64,000 nucleotides of DNA from a virus. Every line of letters begins with the position of its first letter. The stretch's first letter is position 1. The notes beneath the pieces were generated by a model that saw only the letters and a program-made list of their open reading frames with translations, was not told the DNA's origin and ran no database searches. Below are positions 39,257 through 48,800 of this stretch, piece by piece. Position numbers and translations under genes: made by a program. The stretch covers positions 31,754-95,753 of the IMG/VR virus record IMGVR_UViG_3300035158_000384. The stretch is one strand, 5' to 3'.

Positions 39257-40768
39257 TTACGGACCAAGGTTGATCCTGACATACATGTCGGGGTTGACCA
39301 TCTTGGTGGCGTAACGGCTCGCCATTCCCTTCTGTGAAAGGAAGTCGGCGGTTGTGAGCGTCTCCGTCGTGTAAAGCAGACGGTACGGTGCCCACACAAA
39401 ACCGGCTTCGTAGAAGTCCTGACCTTTGAAGCCCATGAGGATGTTTCCGTTGGGCGCGGCTCCGGGTTCCTTGTCAAGGTGAATGTCCTTGTAGACCCGG
39501 TATTCACCGGCGAGAGTGCCGATGAAGTGCAGTCCCTGCGGATTCTTGGGTTTCGGGGCCTTGACGAACAGGTCGCCGGGAAGCGACTCGATGACGTTGG
39601 CCGCGAGCTTGTCCACGATAAGCCAGTTACCGTAGACCTTCTGCGTCCTGCTCCAGATGTTGTTGCTTGCGGTGTTGAGCAGGAAGATGATGTCGCGGAA
39701 GTGCTCCTGCTGTGAGTAGCCGGAGCCGGGGTTCGTGGTCGGGAAGACACCCGCCACGGGAGCAACGGTCCAGAGTTCGTGGATGATCTGCCGTGCGATC
39801 TCGAAGTTCATCTGCTCGGCAGCGGCGGAAACCAGATTGGGCTCCAACTGGACGCCGAATTCAGCCATGAGGTCTTGCACCGATTCGATGCTGTAGTTGA
39901 CCATGATAGCGCGGCGTTCGGTTTCCACGGTGCTCTGCGTGATCTGAACGTCGATCTGCGGCACCATTGAGGAGCCTTCGCTGTCCCACCTGTACGTGGC
40001 GACGGGCTGTAGGCTGGCGACGAAGGTGTCGGCGTTGAGTTCGATACTGAATTCACCGGTGGAGTAGTCGATGTAAGTGTTGGCACCTGCGGTAAGCGCG
40101 AGGGTTGAAGTCCACCCCCCGTTACCGTTGTCGAAGAACTCCTGACCAGCACCGGCACCTGTTGTTTCCGCGGTGACTTTGACGGTGCCGGGACGGACAC
40201 CACCACCATCGTGGAAGGTGAGTGTTCCGGTGTAAACGGCGTTGGCGGGAGCCGTAGTGGTTGCCAACGTCTCGGCGTCGATCACTTCGTTGGAGAAGTT
40301 GAAACCGGCGTCCTGTTTACCGTGGAGAGCGTCGAAGAGGCGCTGACCCTGATAGTACGAGCCCTTGCCCCGCCCGACTACGAAGTTCCAGTAAACCACC
40401 GTGGCGGTGCGACGGTTGGTCGGCTGGACCGAAACGATGTCATTGATGGGGTTCGTGGGGAACCCGGCGCGGATGATGGGGAAGATGTAGTCGCTGAAAC
40501 CACCCAAAAGCGCGGAGCGGGTGACTTCGTTGATGTGCATGCGGCCAGCTTCGTCGATCCGACCGCGGCACTTCCTCGCCATCCAATGTTTCGTGTTCTC
40601 GAGCATGAGCGCAGTCATGCCGCGCATGCGGTCGTCCTTGATCTGAAGATCGGCTTCCTCGGACTCCGCAAAGTATTCTGCCCATCCACCTTCCGCTTCA
40701 GGAAGGCGAGCCAACTCCAGACCCGTCTGAATCTCGTTGGCGTATGAACCGATTTTGTTGATAAGCAT
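39257..40768 (-). CDS. Major capsid protein (T4 gp23-like)
   Basis: The product has 503 residues. FSDYIFPIIRAGFPTNPINDIVSVQPTNRRTATVVYWNFVVGRGKGS matches the conserved gp23 region, and the C-terminal YRLLYTTETLTTADFLSQKGMASRYATKMVNPDMYVRI closes the P-domain as in T4. A T4-type pro-sequence of about 80 residues precedes it; IDE (71-73) and INE (79-81) fit the I/L-x-E rule of the gp21 protease. HK97 fold, forms the capsid shell. Preceded by the protease-scaffold gene. Confidence 0.93.
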   Translation of the reverse strand: MLINKIGSYANEIQTGLELARLPEAEGGWAEYFAESEEADLQIKDDRMRGMTALMLENTKHWMARKCRGRIDEAGRMHINEVTRSALLGGFSDYIFPIIRAGFPTNPINDIVSVQPTNRRTATVVYWNFVVGRGKGSYYQGQRLFDALHGKQDAGFNFSNEVIDAETLATTTAPANAVYTGTLTFHDGGGVRPGTVKVTAETTGAGAGQEFFDNGNGGWTSTLALTAGANTYIDYSTGEFSIELNADTFVASLQPVATYRWDSEGSSMVPQIDVQITQSTVETERRAIMVNYSIESVQDLMAEFGVQLEPNLVSAAAEQMNFEIARQIIHELWTVAPVAGVFPTTNPGSGYSQQEHFRDIIFLLNTASNNIWSRTQKVYGNWLIVDKLAANVIESLPGDLFVKAPKPKNPQGLHFIGTLAGEYRVYKDIHLDKEPGAAPNGNILMGFKGQDFYEAGFVWAPYRLLYTTETLTTADFLSQKGMASRYATKMVNPDMYVRINLGP

Positions 40769-40789
40769 TGGTACCTCCTATGCGACGTG

Positions 40790-42487
40790 TCACTCTGTTA
40801 TGCGATGTAGTGCTTGCCCTGCTAACGTCGCACCCTTGCTCGTGGGTTTCGTGGGTCGTTGGTCCGCTTTCGTGGACTCCGACACCACGTTCCCTCTTGG
40901 TAGCGCGGTCCTTTTTATGTCTGCGGCGGATACCTGTTGTGTTCTCTCCTCTCGGCTCTGACGCATAGCCGCCGGTAACAAACTTTCGGCCAGAGACTTA
41001 GCATGGTCCGCGCTGACAGCCGTTTCAAGAGTGGTCTCGAAGGGCTTCAATTCAGGCGTTTCACGCAGGATTTCCACAACAGTTTCTTTCACGCTGTCGG
41101 TTGTGTTTTTTGTGCTGTTTTCAGCCAACAGCGACTGTAACAATTCAAGTTTCTCTACGAGTTCGGTGCGCTCTTCGGCAAACTCGCCTTCAAGGGTAAT
41201 CCTCTGTTCCGCGAGCTTCGCCTCAAACTCCTCTTTTTGTGCCTCCAAACGGCTTTCAAGAGCGTCAACCCGACTCTCTTTTTCAGCAAGCTCGCTACTC
41301 TTTTCAGCGAGTGTTTTGCGCAATTGGGCTAACTCGGCCTCTGCGGATTCTGCGCGGCCTCTTTCAAGTTCAACGTCCGCGTTGGCTTCATCCACCTTCA
41401 ACCGGAGACTCTCAACGATATGCCTCACGGCGTCATCTTTGGCCTTGTTTGCATCTTCTTCTGTGAGAACAGAATCGACTACCGACTCAAAAACCTCTTG
41501 CGGGTCGTTTGTTTGTTCTGCGGCTGTCTTCCCTTCGGTAAGCCGTGCGTGTAATACGGTTGAAGCTTCCTCGGAGAGTGCGCCTTTGGAACGCATAACC
41601 GCGAGTTGGTTTAACTTTTCCGTCAACGCGCTGTGTAAAACCTTTCGATCTGTTTCACTCAAAGCGTCTGGATTGGTGTCCAACAGGTAGTCCACTTGCG
41701 CGGTGAACAGTTGAACCGCTTCTTCGTCGCGCTTCTTGCTGGCGTTCTTTGACATTGTGTCAATGTCGACACTCTCGTTCACGCCTTGTGTGCTTTCGTT
41801 CTTTTTTGGCCCCGAAACGACGGTCGGGTAAGCTCCGGGAGTACTTGGGCGCATCACAGCGTCCCATGTTTCAACAACGTAGTCATCTTCATTCACGTTG
41901 CCGTCGTCGTTTACGCTCCCATTCCCGCGAGAAGAGACACCCCACCGAACACCTTTGCGGGTGTATTCCTGCAAAATCAAACCGTTTGGGGTGTCAAGAA
42001 TTTCGGCCTTACCCCACACAACGCCGTCGTCTTGCAATTTCAGGTCGCGCACTACTATCGCGCCCTCTTTGCCATCTGTACGGCCATCTGAAGGGTGCTC
42101 GAGGTGCCCGATCATCCCACCCGCCTGCATCGTCTGCATCGGTATGGACTTGGCGTCACCTACAAGCCGTTCCCATATCTTTTTGGAGTAAACGCGCCCG
42201 TTGGCGTTGCGCACACCTGAACGCTGGAAAGGGCCTTCAACGGTCCAAACGCCGTCTTTCACACGTTTGACCTGTTTACCTTCAACAACAATGTCCTCAG
42301 TCTCAAGATCGTCGATGCTTTCGACAATCGTGTGTGACTGCCCTATCGACTCGACGAGAGGACCACTCGCCTTGTAGTCACCCTTGGCAAAGAAAACCTT
42401 GTCGCCTTGGGTGACATAGGCTATCTCGGGAAAGTAACAGCCTTCCCGACCCTCATTAATAACGCCGAAAGCCTGACCTAAAGACAT
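40790..42487 (-). CDS. Prohead protease fused to scaffold protein
   Basis: 565 residues from the ATG at 42487 (GAGGAGT upstream). Residues ~75-230 are a T4 gp21-type serine protease: NANGRVYSKKIWE, GMIGHLEHPSDG (catalytic His) and GVRWGVSSRGNGSV (catalytic Ser). Residues ~240-530 are a scaffold core rich in Glu, Ala and Lys with a long coiled coil (RGRAESAEAELAQLRKTLAE and on). T4 makes these as separate proteins, gp21 and gp22. The C-terminal 40 residues are probably the capsid-binding end. An exact palindrome (41749-41763) lies at the junction. Confidence 0.85.
   Translation of the reverse strand: MSLGQAFGVINEGREGCYFPEIAYVTQGDKVFFAKGDYKASGPLVESIGQSHTIVESIDDLETEDIVVEGKQVKRVKDGVWTVEGPFQRSGVRNANGRVYSKKIWERLVGDAKSIPMQTMQAGGMIGHLEHPSDGRTDGKEGAIVVRDLKLQDDGVVWGKAEILDTPNGLILQEYTRKGVRWGVSSRGNGSVNDDGNVNEDDYVVETWDAVMRPSTPGAYPTVVSGPKKNESTQGVNESVDIDTMSKNASKKRDEEAVQLFTAQVDYLLDTNPDALSETDRKVLHSALTEKLNQLAVMRSKGALSEEASTVLHARLTEGKTAAEQTNDPQEVFESVVDSVLTEEDANKAKDDAVRHIVESLRLKVDEANADVELERGRAESAEAELAQLRKTLAEKSSELAEKESRVDALESRLEAQKEEFEAKLAEQRITLEGEFAEERTELVEKLELLQSLLAENSTKNTTDSVKETVVEILRETPELKPFETTLETAVSADHAKSLAESLLPAAMRQSREERTQQVSAADIKRTALPRGNVVSESTKADQRPTKPTSKGATLAGQALHRITE
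41749..41763. promoter_or_regulatory. Dispersed palindrome inside the protease-scaffold gene
   Basis: TTGACATTGTGTCAA, a perfect copy in the reverse orientation, lies at the domain junction and includes the ATG of a Met codon that could start a separate scaffold, though no SD lies at the right distance. Confidence 0.6.
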
Positions 42488-42794
42488 CGTCTGACTCCTC
42501 ATCGTCGAATTTTATAGCAGGCTTCTGCGGGTCTCGGTTACATAACGCTATCACACGACCATCGGACGGTATCGCTTGTGCCGCACCAAACTCGCGTGCC
42601 GTGTCAATAGCTCTGTTACCTACTTCTTCCAAGCCCCAACGCTTGAAGTACCCCATAATAGCTGGGATGTCCCCATGCAAATTGTAGCTGCTCCGGTCTT
42701 CATCGTCCACAATCAACACAAACCGCTCGTACAAGCGATCATATTGTAACACAAAAAACTCTCCCGGAAGCTCAAGGGGCAGCGGAACACTCAC
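42456..42794 (-). CDS. Unrecognised 112-residue head-region protein
   Basis: Acidic, mixed alpha/beta (EFFVLQYDRLYERFVLIVDDED; IPAIMGYFKRWGLEEVGNRAI). It overlaps the protease-scaffold start by 32 nt in another frame. No family recognised. Confidence 0.6.
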   Translation of the reverse strand: MSVPLPLELPGEFFVLQYDRLYERFVLIVDDEDRSSYNLHGDIPAIMGYFKRWGLEEVGNRAIDTAREFGAAQAIPSDGRVIALCNRDPQKPAIKFDDEESDDVFRSGFRRY

Positions 42795-42798
42795 AGAA

Positions 42799-43224
42799 TC
42801 ACCTTTTGTAGTTTTTACACTCGTGATTCAGGTCAATTACAATGTCGGTTGGTTTCAACCGACACCTTCCACGCCGATTATACTTGCAACTCCGTGCTTT
42901 GCAAGTCAGGTGCGAAAACATCTTGTGAATACCCGCACCTATGGCCATCGACAACACATCCTGCATACCAAAACCTTCTAAGAGTGCAGCGGTCTCAGTA
43001 TCAATGCAACTCTCGTCGGGCTTACCTAACCCAACCATGTGTTTAAGGATGCCTGTGGCGAGTTTGTAGTAACGCTCTTTCTCGGTTTCGCCTGTATCGT
43101 CTCCGGGCTCTTCAATATCGTATTGGAGCGTAACGAGCGACTTCGCCTTGCGCCATAGGCGTTCGACTTCCTCTTCACTCTTTCCCGACTTCTCCGCAAA
43201 ACTACGGATGATATTTTCAGGCAT
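42799..43224 (-). CDS. Cysteine-containing head-region protein, 141 residues
   Basis: N-terminal IIRSFAEKSGKSEEEVERLWRKAKS resembles a helical module often found in phage head-region proteins. The C-terminal C-x4-C-x7-C-x14-C array in a basic context (CKARSCKYNRRGRC) may bind zinc. Function unknown. Confidence 0.6.
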   Translation of the reverse strand: MPENIIRSFAEKSGKSEEEVERLWRKAKSLVTLQYDIEEPGDDTGETEKERYYKLATGILKHMVGLGKPDESCIDTETAALLEGFGMQDVLSMAIGAGIHKMFSHLTCKARSCKYNRRGRCRLKPTDIVIDLNHECKNYKR

Positions 43225-43405
43225 CCTTGTCCTCTTCTGGAACGGCCTCGTTCCGTGGAGCGCCGCAATGCGGGCACTTTGATGGGTAACGCCCCGGATA
43301 AACGGGAAGAGGGAAACCGCACTCCTTGCACAGAGTGCGGTATTTGCTTTTACCGAGTGCGTTCAACACGCCCTTGGTCATGTATCCGGTCGTTGCTTCT
43401 GCCAT
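43217..43405 (-). CDS. Small zinc-ribbon protein, 62 residues
   Basis: CKECGFPLPVYPGRYPSKCPHCG is a classical four-cysteine ribbon, flanked by an N-terminal basic stretch and an acidic tail (EEDKDA). It overlaps both neighbours by a few bases, so translation is probably coupled. Confidence 0.65.
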   Translation of the reverse strand: MAEATTGYMTKGVLNALGKSKYRTLCKECGFPLPVYPGRYPSKCPHCGAPRNEAVPEEDKDA

Positions 43406-43872
43406 TACAGCAACTCCGCTTCGTGTTCGATCCTTGTCAGTATGCCGCCGAAGTGCGTAAGCGTCATACGTCCCGAAAAGCGCCCGTCCGCAGTAGTTTT
43501 GAACTTCAGGAACGCTTTGGTAGACCCTTCGATTGCAAATACTGCCTTCCCTCCGGGTACAACCTCCACGCTGGTCACGTTTGCGCCATCAACACGTAAC
43601 GTCAACGCGGCTCCATAGGAAGCGGGAGCGTTATCGTCGGAGTCTACCACCTCGAGGGTGAAGGATTCCTCAGAACGGCTATCGTTCTCCAAAAGCCCAA
43701 TGATTGGACCAATTACAAGATCGTGGAGAACTTCTCCGTCCAAATTCACTTGCCTGCGCCGCACAATTGCGATCTGTTCTGGAGGCACGCCGGTGTTGTC
43801 TTCGTACCCCGGAATTACCGAAATTGGCCACGAGTAAATCTGTGGGTAGTGTGAGGAACCTGCTATCGACAC
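43405..43872 (-). CDS. Beta-rich head-region protein, 155 residues
   Basis: Mostly beta strands (ESFTLEVVDSDDNAPASYGAALTLRVDGANVTSVEVVPGGKAVFAI). This looks like an immunoglobulin-like or jelly-roll fold and, with the decoration-like proteins just upstream, may be a capsid surface protein. No direct family match. Confidence 0.6.
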   Translation of the reverse strand: MSIAGSSHYPQIYSWPISVIPGYEDNTGVPPEQIAIVRRRQVNLDGEVLHDLVIGPIIGLLENDSRSEESFTLEVVDSDDNAPASYGAALTLRVDGANVTSVEVVPGGKAVFAIEGSTKAFLKFKTTADGRFSGRMTLTHFGGILTRIEHEAELL

Positions 43873-43889
43873 GTTTCCCCCTCTCTCAT

Positions 43890-44663
43890 TTAGACAATAG
43901 AGATTTCGAGGGAACCATTGTGCCGCATCTGGACGTTGCCTCGAGCCGAACCAGACGTCACGAAGCGCAGGTGTGTCAAGTCTTCGTGAAGCAGGAACGT
44001 ATAATCGAGATAGCCGTCCTTCACTACGGTCTTTGCTCCCACGCTGCTTCCGTCTGCGTCAACTGGTGCGGCCCAATTAGCGCCGTCGTCGTCGCTCACA
44101 GCGGTGGTAACAACCAAGGCGTTTTCAGAACCCGCGGCCTCGAGCCTCACGGAAACCTCTGCACCTTTCTTGACCTTGAAAAGGAGCGCAACGGCATCGT
44201 CGTCGGCGTCAACACCACCGGCGAAACTACCGCCGCCACCAATAGCAGGTTCGTTACCACCACCTGCGCTGGAAGCTGTAGCGGAATTGCCTTCGGCTCC
44301 GTTCTCGTGGGTGAGGGTTACAACAGCACCGGAACGTGAAGCGGTGACGTGCGGGACAGCCCACCCGTTGACCATCTCCTTGAAATTCTCGGCGGTGTCT
44401 TCCTTGGTTGAACCAATCTCAGTACGAATGTTACCAGAGATGATTCCGTAGTCCGGGTCGATGGAACCGCCCGGCAATTCACGCGCCACGTCAAATTCAA
44501 ACGTCCGCTGAAAACGGATAGCGGTGATTGTCACCGTGTCTCCATCATCAGGGTTGTTGTTGAAAGTGACTGTGATTGTCGCGTGAGTTTCCGTCGGCGT
44601 TCCGGCAGACGCGGGCGCTCCGAAATCATAAACATCTACTGCGGCTGCTTGACTCCTCGGCAC
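43890..44663 (-). CDS. Head decoration-like protein with inserted beta domain
   Basis: The product has 257 residues. It opens with MPRSQAAAVDVYDFGAPA and ends with a ~100-residue beta domain (VALLFKVKKGAEVSVRLEAAG ... RGNVQMRHNGSLEISIV), both shared with the shorter neighbour at 44724. Between them (~25-150) is an insert (DDGDTVTITAIRFQRTFEFD ... VTLTHENGAEGNSA) of the type also found twice in the baseplate J-like protein. Likely a capsid-surface protein. Confidence 0.65.
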   Translation of the reverse strand: MPRSQAAAVDVYDFGAPASAGTPTETHATITVTFNNNPDDGDTVTITAIRFQRTFEFDVARELPGGSIDPDYGIISGNIRTEIGSTKEDTAENFKEMVNGWAVPHVTASRSGAVVTLTHENGAEGNSATASSAGGGNEPAIGGGGSFAGGVDADDDAVALLFKVKKGAEVSVRLEAAGSENALVVTTAVSDDDGANWAAPVDADGSSVGAKTVVKDGYLDYTFLLHEDLTHLRFVTSGSARGNVQMRHNGSLEISIV

Positions 44664-44723
44664 GTCAGCCTCCTGATACGTTGTTTGTGGAAAGGATCAG
44701 TCTCAACTCATACAAACACCTAG

Positions 44724-45098
44724 TTAGATGTTGACGATGTCGAGAAGCGATCCACCCCGAATCTGAACATTGGCGCGGCTTCCACCGACGGCCAAAATCC
44801 TCATGAACTTGTCCTCGTCCTCGCGGAGAAGGAAATCGGCGAAGTCCTTCGTCCCGCCCGCAGCCACTACCTCGTCTGCAATAGCAACAAGGTTGGTGTC
44901 CGCGGCAGAGTCGCTGTAGGAAGAGCCGTCGGCGCTCACCTGAACGGTGACGGTGACGTCGTTTTCGGCTTCCGACGCGACTTCAAAACGGAAAGAGAGC
45001 TTCCCCCCGTGACGAACCTTGAATTCCAACACGGTGTCCTCTGTGAGAGGGGCACCAAAATCGAAGGTGTCGACCGCAGCTACTTGACTTCTAGGCAT
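44724..45098 (-). CDS. Head decoration-like protein, short paralogue
   Basis: The product has 124 residues. MPRSQVAAVDTFDFGAPL followed directly by the beta domain (VLEFKVRHGGKLSFRFEVAS ... SRANVQIRGGSLLDIVNI) that the 257-residue neighbour also carries. Small, beta-rich, highly expressed-looking, next to head genes. A decoration role is inferred. Confidence 0.62.
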   Translation of the reverse strand: MPRSQVAAVDTFDFGAPLTEDTVLEFKVRHGGKLSFRFEVASEAENDVTVTVQVSADGSSYSDSAADTNLVAIADEVVAAGGTKDFADFLLREDEDKFMRILAVGGSRANVQIRGGSLLDIVNI

Positions 45099-45107
45099 TT
45101 TTGCCTC

Positions 45108-45851
45108 CTATGTCTCTTGCAAAGCTGTTTGTTCAACGAACTTTTCGGACGCTATGTCGTCGATGTTACCTTCGGCTTCGAACACTTCTACGTTGTTCCA
45201 AAAACCACCGTAGGGCGTTTGTTCCGAAAGCCACTCGGTGTAATCCGCGAATGCGGGTCTGTTGCCCTGCCAAAAGGCCCATTGGTTAGCGAAGGTTTCC
45301 GCTTGAACAGTCCCTTCAGCAGTTGCGGCAGAACCGCGTTCATCAATTACAAGCGCATCCACTAGGGTATTATCGCTTGCAAACAGAAAAAAGCAAGCGA
45401 GTTTCCGGGAAGATAATTCCGCTTTCGCAATCTCAGCCAACGGATCAATCTTCGGGCGAGCCTGTATCATGGCTACCCAAGGCTCAAAATCATAGTCTGG
45501 ATACGCCTCTGCCATTTGCTGAACTTGCTTTATATACTCGACCTTGTTCAGGTCTATGCGTTGCCGCATCTCGTTGAAGCGTAGTACACGGGACGCATTG
45601 TCCATACCCGGTGTGATGGTGTAGGTTTCACCCTGATAAACTGTTTTCCACCTCCCGTCAACCTCTTCCCAAGTAACTCCGGGCATCCGTATAAACGCCC
45701 CTTGGTTTTCAACCAGAACATCTGCTGACCACCAGTCCCAAAAGAAAACTAGCGTACCCGCTTTAGAAGTGACTACAAAATCAATGGTGGCAAAGGCAAA
45801 GTTCTCTGACCCTTCTAAAACCGCGCCACTCATACAGATGTCGAATAACAC
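45108..45851 (-). CDS. Unrecognised 247-residue protein
   Basis: GTG start with GGGGG upstream. N-terminal beta region (TLVFFWDWWSADVLVENQG), helical middle (RFNEMRQRIDLNKVEYIKQVQQM), acidic C-terminal part. It is too short and lacks the features of a portal protein. Lies between the giant protein and the decoration-like proteins. Confidence 0.6.
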   Translation of the reverse strand: MLFDICMSGAVLEGSENFAFATIDFVVTSKAGTLVFFWDWWSADVLVENQGAFIRMPGVTWEEVDGRWKTVYQGETYTITPGMDNASRVLRFNEMRQRIDLNKVEYIKQVQQMAEAYPDYDFEPWVAMIQARPKIDPLAEIAKAELSSRKLACFFLFASDNTLVDALVIDERGSAATAEGTVQAETFANQWAFWQGNRPAFADYTEWLSEQTPYGGFWNNVEVFEAEGNIDDIASEKFVEQTALQET

Positions 45852-45861
45852 AAATCACCCC

Positions 45862-48800
45862 CTACGGATTGCCCTCATCGTTTGTTTTAACGATTACCTT
45901 TTCAGGTTTTCGTCCGTTGAAAAAGTGTGTGAAGCCTTTCTCATAAGCCAACTCTACAAGCTCTTCGACTGTATGAGATGTGTATGGACCGATTACCGCA
46001 GTATGTAGATATTTCATAAGGTCTAGGCTGTGTCTCACATTGACTTGTGGTTTTGTGGCTGCACATATCTCACCGGTCCAACCCCAATGATGCCCAGCTT
46101 CCACCATACGTTCAAAATCGGTTATGCGGGGAGCCCCTTCGTTCCCGAAATCGTCGAACCACGTCACAAAAACATCGGTGCGGAGTAGAACACTCAGATC
46201 GAAGTAGAAAGCACCTATATCCCCCCCTGTAAGCCCTGTTCGGAAAGTTGCAAAAATACCTTGTGTACCTCCAGAGGCGAAGTCACTCCCTACTGAACCG
46301 CCAGAGGGTTCTTTCCCCGGCTTTCCGAAGGGGTCCAAACCATAATAAGGTTTGGTATTGTTCGACAACAACGCCCCATTGTTTACCAACATGAGGTACA
46401 ATACGTCTCCTGCATTACCTTTCAAAGGACGATGTGCCACGAACGTATTAGAAGGGAACACCTCCACCACATCATCACGAGTCACACCCAAACGCGCCTT
46501 GACATTCCAACCCGCGTCTTTTCCGTCATATTCCCCCTCTGGAAGCCATCCGGGTAGTTGATCCAGAGTCTCTTCGGTAACGTCAGGATACTTGTCTGCG
46601 AGTTTCGCTGCCACGCGCTTACGCAGCAAAGACAAAGCCTTCTCGGTATCGCCCTCCCGATAAGCATCCATAGCTTCAGCAAACTCTTCCTCAACCTCTG
46701 CGCTGACTACACCACCAGCATAAATGTGCCCTGCAACCGCCTTGGGCTGCCAACTCTTCCCTTTGTCTTGAAGCACAACCAACTGTTTGGCTAAGAACAG
46801 CACCTCTTCGTCTTCAGAGGTAGCCGGGGTCATAGGCATTTCTGTCAAGTCCTGCACAAGGTGCAGAAGTCGCGCAACCGTTTCAGGTGAAGGTTCGCCG
46901 GGGATAAGACCCCAACATTGTCCACGGTGGCCGCGCAAGTCTGCCATAACTTCAGACCACGGTGTTTCCCCCGGAGGCGTTATATACAAACGGGCTTGCG
47001 TAGTTTTGTCCTCTAAAACAAACTGTGAGTGGGAAGTGGCGTTGAACATGGCTTTGTTTCCACCCGCCGCCCAATGTTTTTTGCCGTATGCGTCCTCGAT
47101 CTCTTTTTTGAATTGGACCCCTGTTTCGTCCGCCTCAATTACCCCATCAGCAACATTACAATTAGGCCATTCTGCTCCTGCCCCTTTGAAAGTCACGTTG
47201 AACGGTTTTTCTTCAGGAACCTCTTCTACTACTTCCTCTTCCTCTTCCTCTTCCTCCGGGGGTTTTTCCCATTGGTAAAAGTGCTCCTTTATACCCTTCC
47301 CCAAGTAAGTGTCCATATCCCCAACTACGCTTTCCATCTTCTCGCAATAGTCAATGTAGCTGTCGCACATCTTCGCGATGTCCGAATACTTATCGCCGGT
47401 TTCGGGATGTTTTTCTTCAAGCTTGGCTACAGCCTCTTCCTGCAAATCGATCAAGTCCGACTTTAAGTTTTTTCCGGCTGTGTGCGTTAGCGGCGTGGAA
47501 ACCACCGGGGACACCTTGGATTCATTCAAGTTTTTATCGTTCGCGACCGCCAAGTGGTAGTTGATATTGCCCACCGCAACGCGGATAGCTTTCCAATACC
47601 CCTTCAACACGTCGATCTTCAAAGCGTCAATCTTGTCCGTCGCATCGCTGGCCTTGACATGCACCAGATTCGCCTCGGGTAAAAGCTTACCGGTCAATCT
47701 CATACCAGCATCGTGGGAAATTCGGAAATGTATCAAGGTGGCGTCCACTACATCACCTTTTGCGGTGCGCATCTGTACCTTGCGCACCATGACCGCTTGC
47801 TCCTCAATCACATCGCGGTCTATCTGCACAGATTTGCCACGCCAACCAGAGTTTTTGGCTTCCTCAATAATCTTGGCTTCCTTCTCTGTAAAGCCCACCG
47901 CTTCCACAGAGTCACCTAGATCACCTATACCCGGCAGAGGCGCAAGCCACTCAACCTCGCCCACGGAAGGCCACTTGAAGTCCGCCCGTAGATTTTTAAG
48001 CACTTTCGTCCAGTTTGCAAGGTACTTATCGCGGCGGCTGAACAACTCGTTGTAGACGGCTTCGGTTTGACTTTCCGTCAAACCCTTCTTCTCTAAAACT
48101 GGGTCAATTTTGGAGCGCAGGAAACCGTCCGTCATACCTTGTATGTTGGCGATGACACGACGCATGGCTTTCCATGCAAGTGTCGGTATCTCTGCCTCTT
48201 CCATACCCCATGACTTGAGTAGCTGCTTTGCATAACCTTGCCCAAAGTTGCCTGCGGGGTGGAAATCCGGCTTTAGAGATTCGCCCGACGACTGACCCTG
48301 CAACGCGCCTTTGATAATGAATTTGAAAGCCTGTCCACGGTCGATGGGAATAAGCTTCCCGCCCTTCATTAACCAATTGCCGCTGTGACCGTCATGATCG
48401 CCCACAAACATGTCAAAGGCATGCTGTGCAAGTAGTTCTGCTTTGTTGTCGTCACTCAAGCTCTCGGGATTCGCGGGTGGGGGATTGTCGGGTTCAACAA
48501 ACGGCTGTAGACTACCGAGGCGCTTGGTGCCGTGCATATCTGCGTTTACAACGCGAACAGGCACGTTGTTACCCTTCACCGCTTCAGCAAGCTCAAACGC
48601 GGCGGCGTCAACGTAAGGTCTGAAGTCTTCCGCGCTTGTAGGTGCAGTCTTGAAAAAGTATTTGTTGCCTTCTTCGTCAACCAATATGGTGTTGGGTTTT
48701 GACCCTCCGGGTGAAGCCTCCCCTGTTTCCGTCAAGGTGTTTGGATTGAGCGTCAGTAGTTTGTTGTGCAAATCAGGCGACAACGGCGATTTCAACTTTA

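Noticed and set aside
45108-45851. Portal protein candidate before the head genes
   Set aside because: At 247 residues it is too short and lacks the helical stem and wing pattern; portal and terminase were not recognised anywhere in the window.
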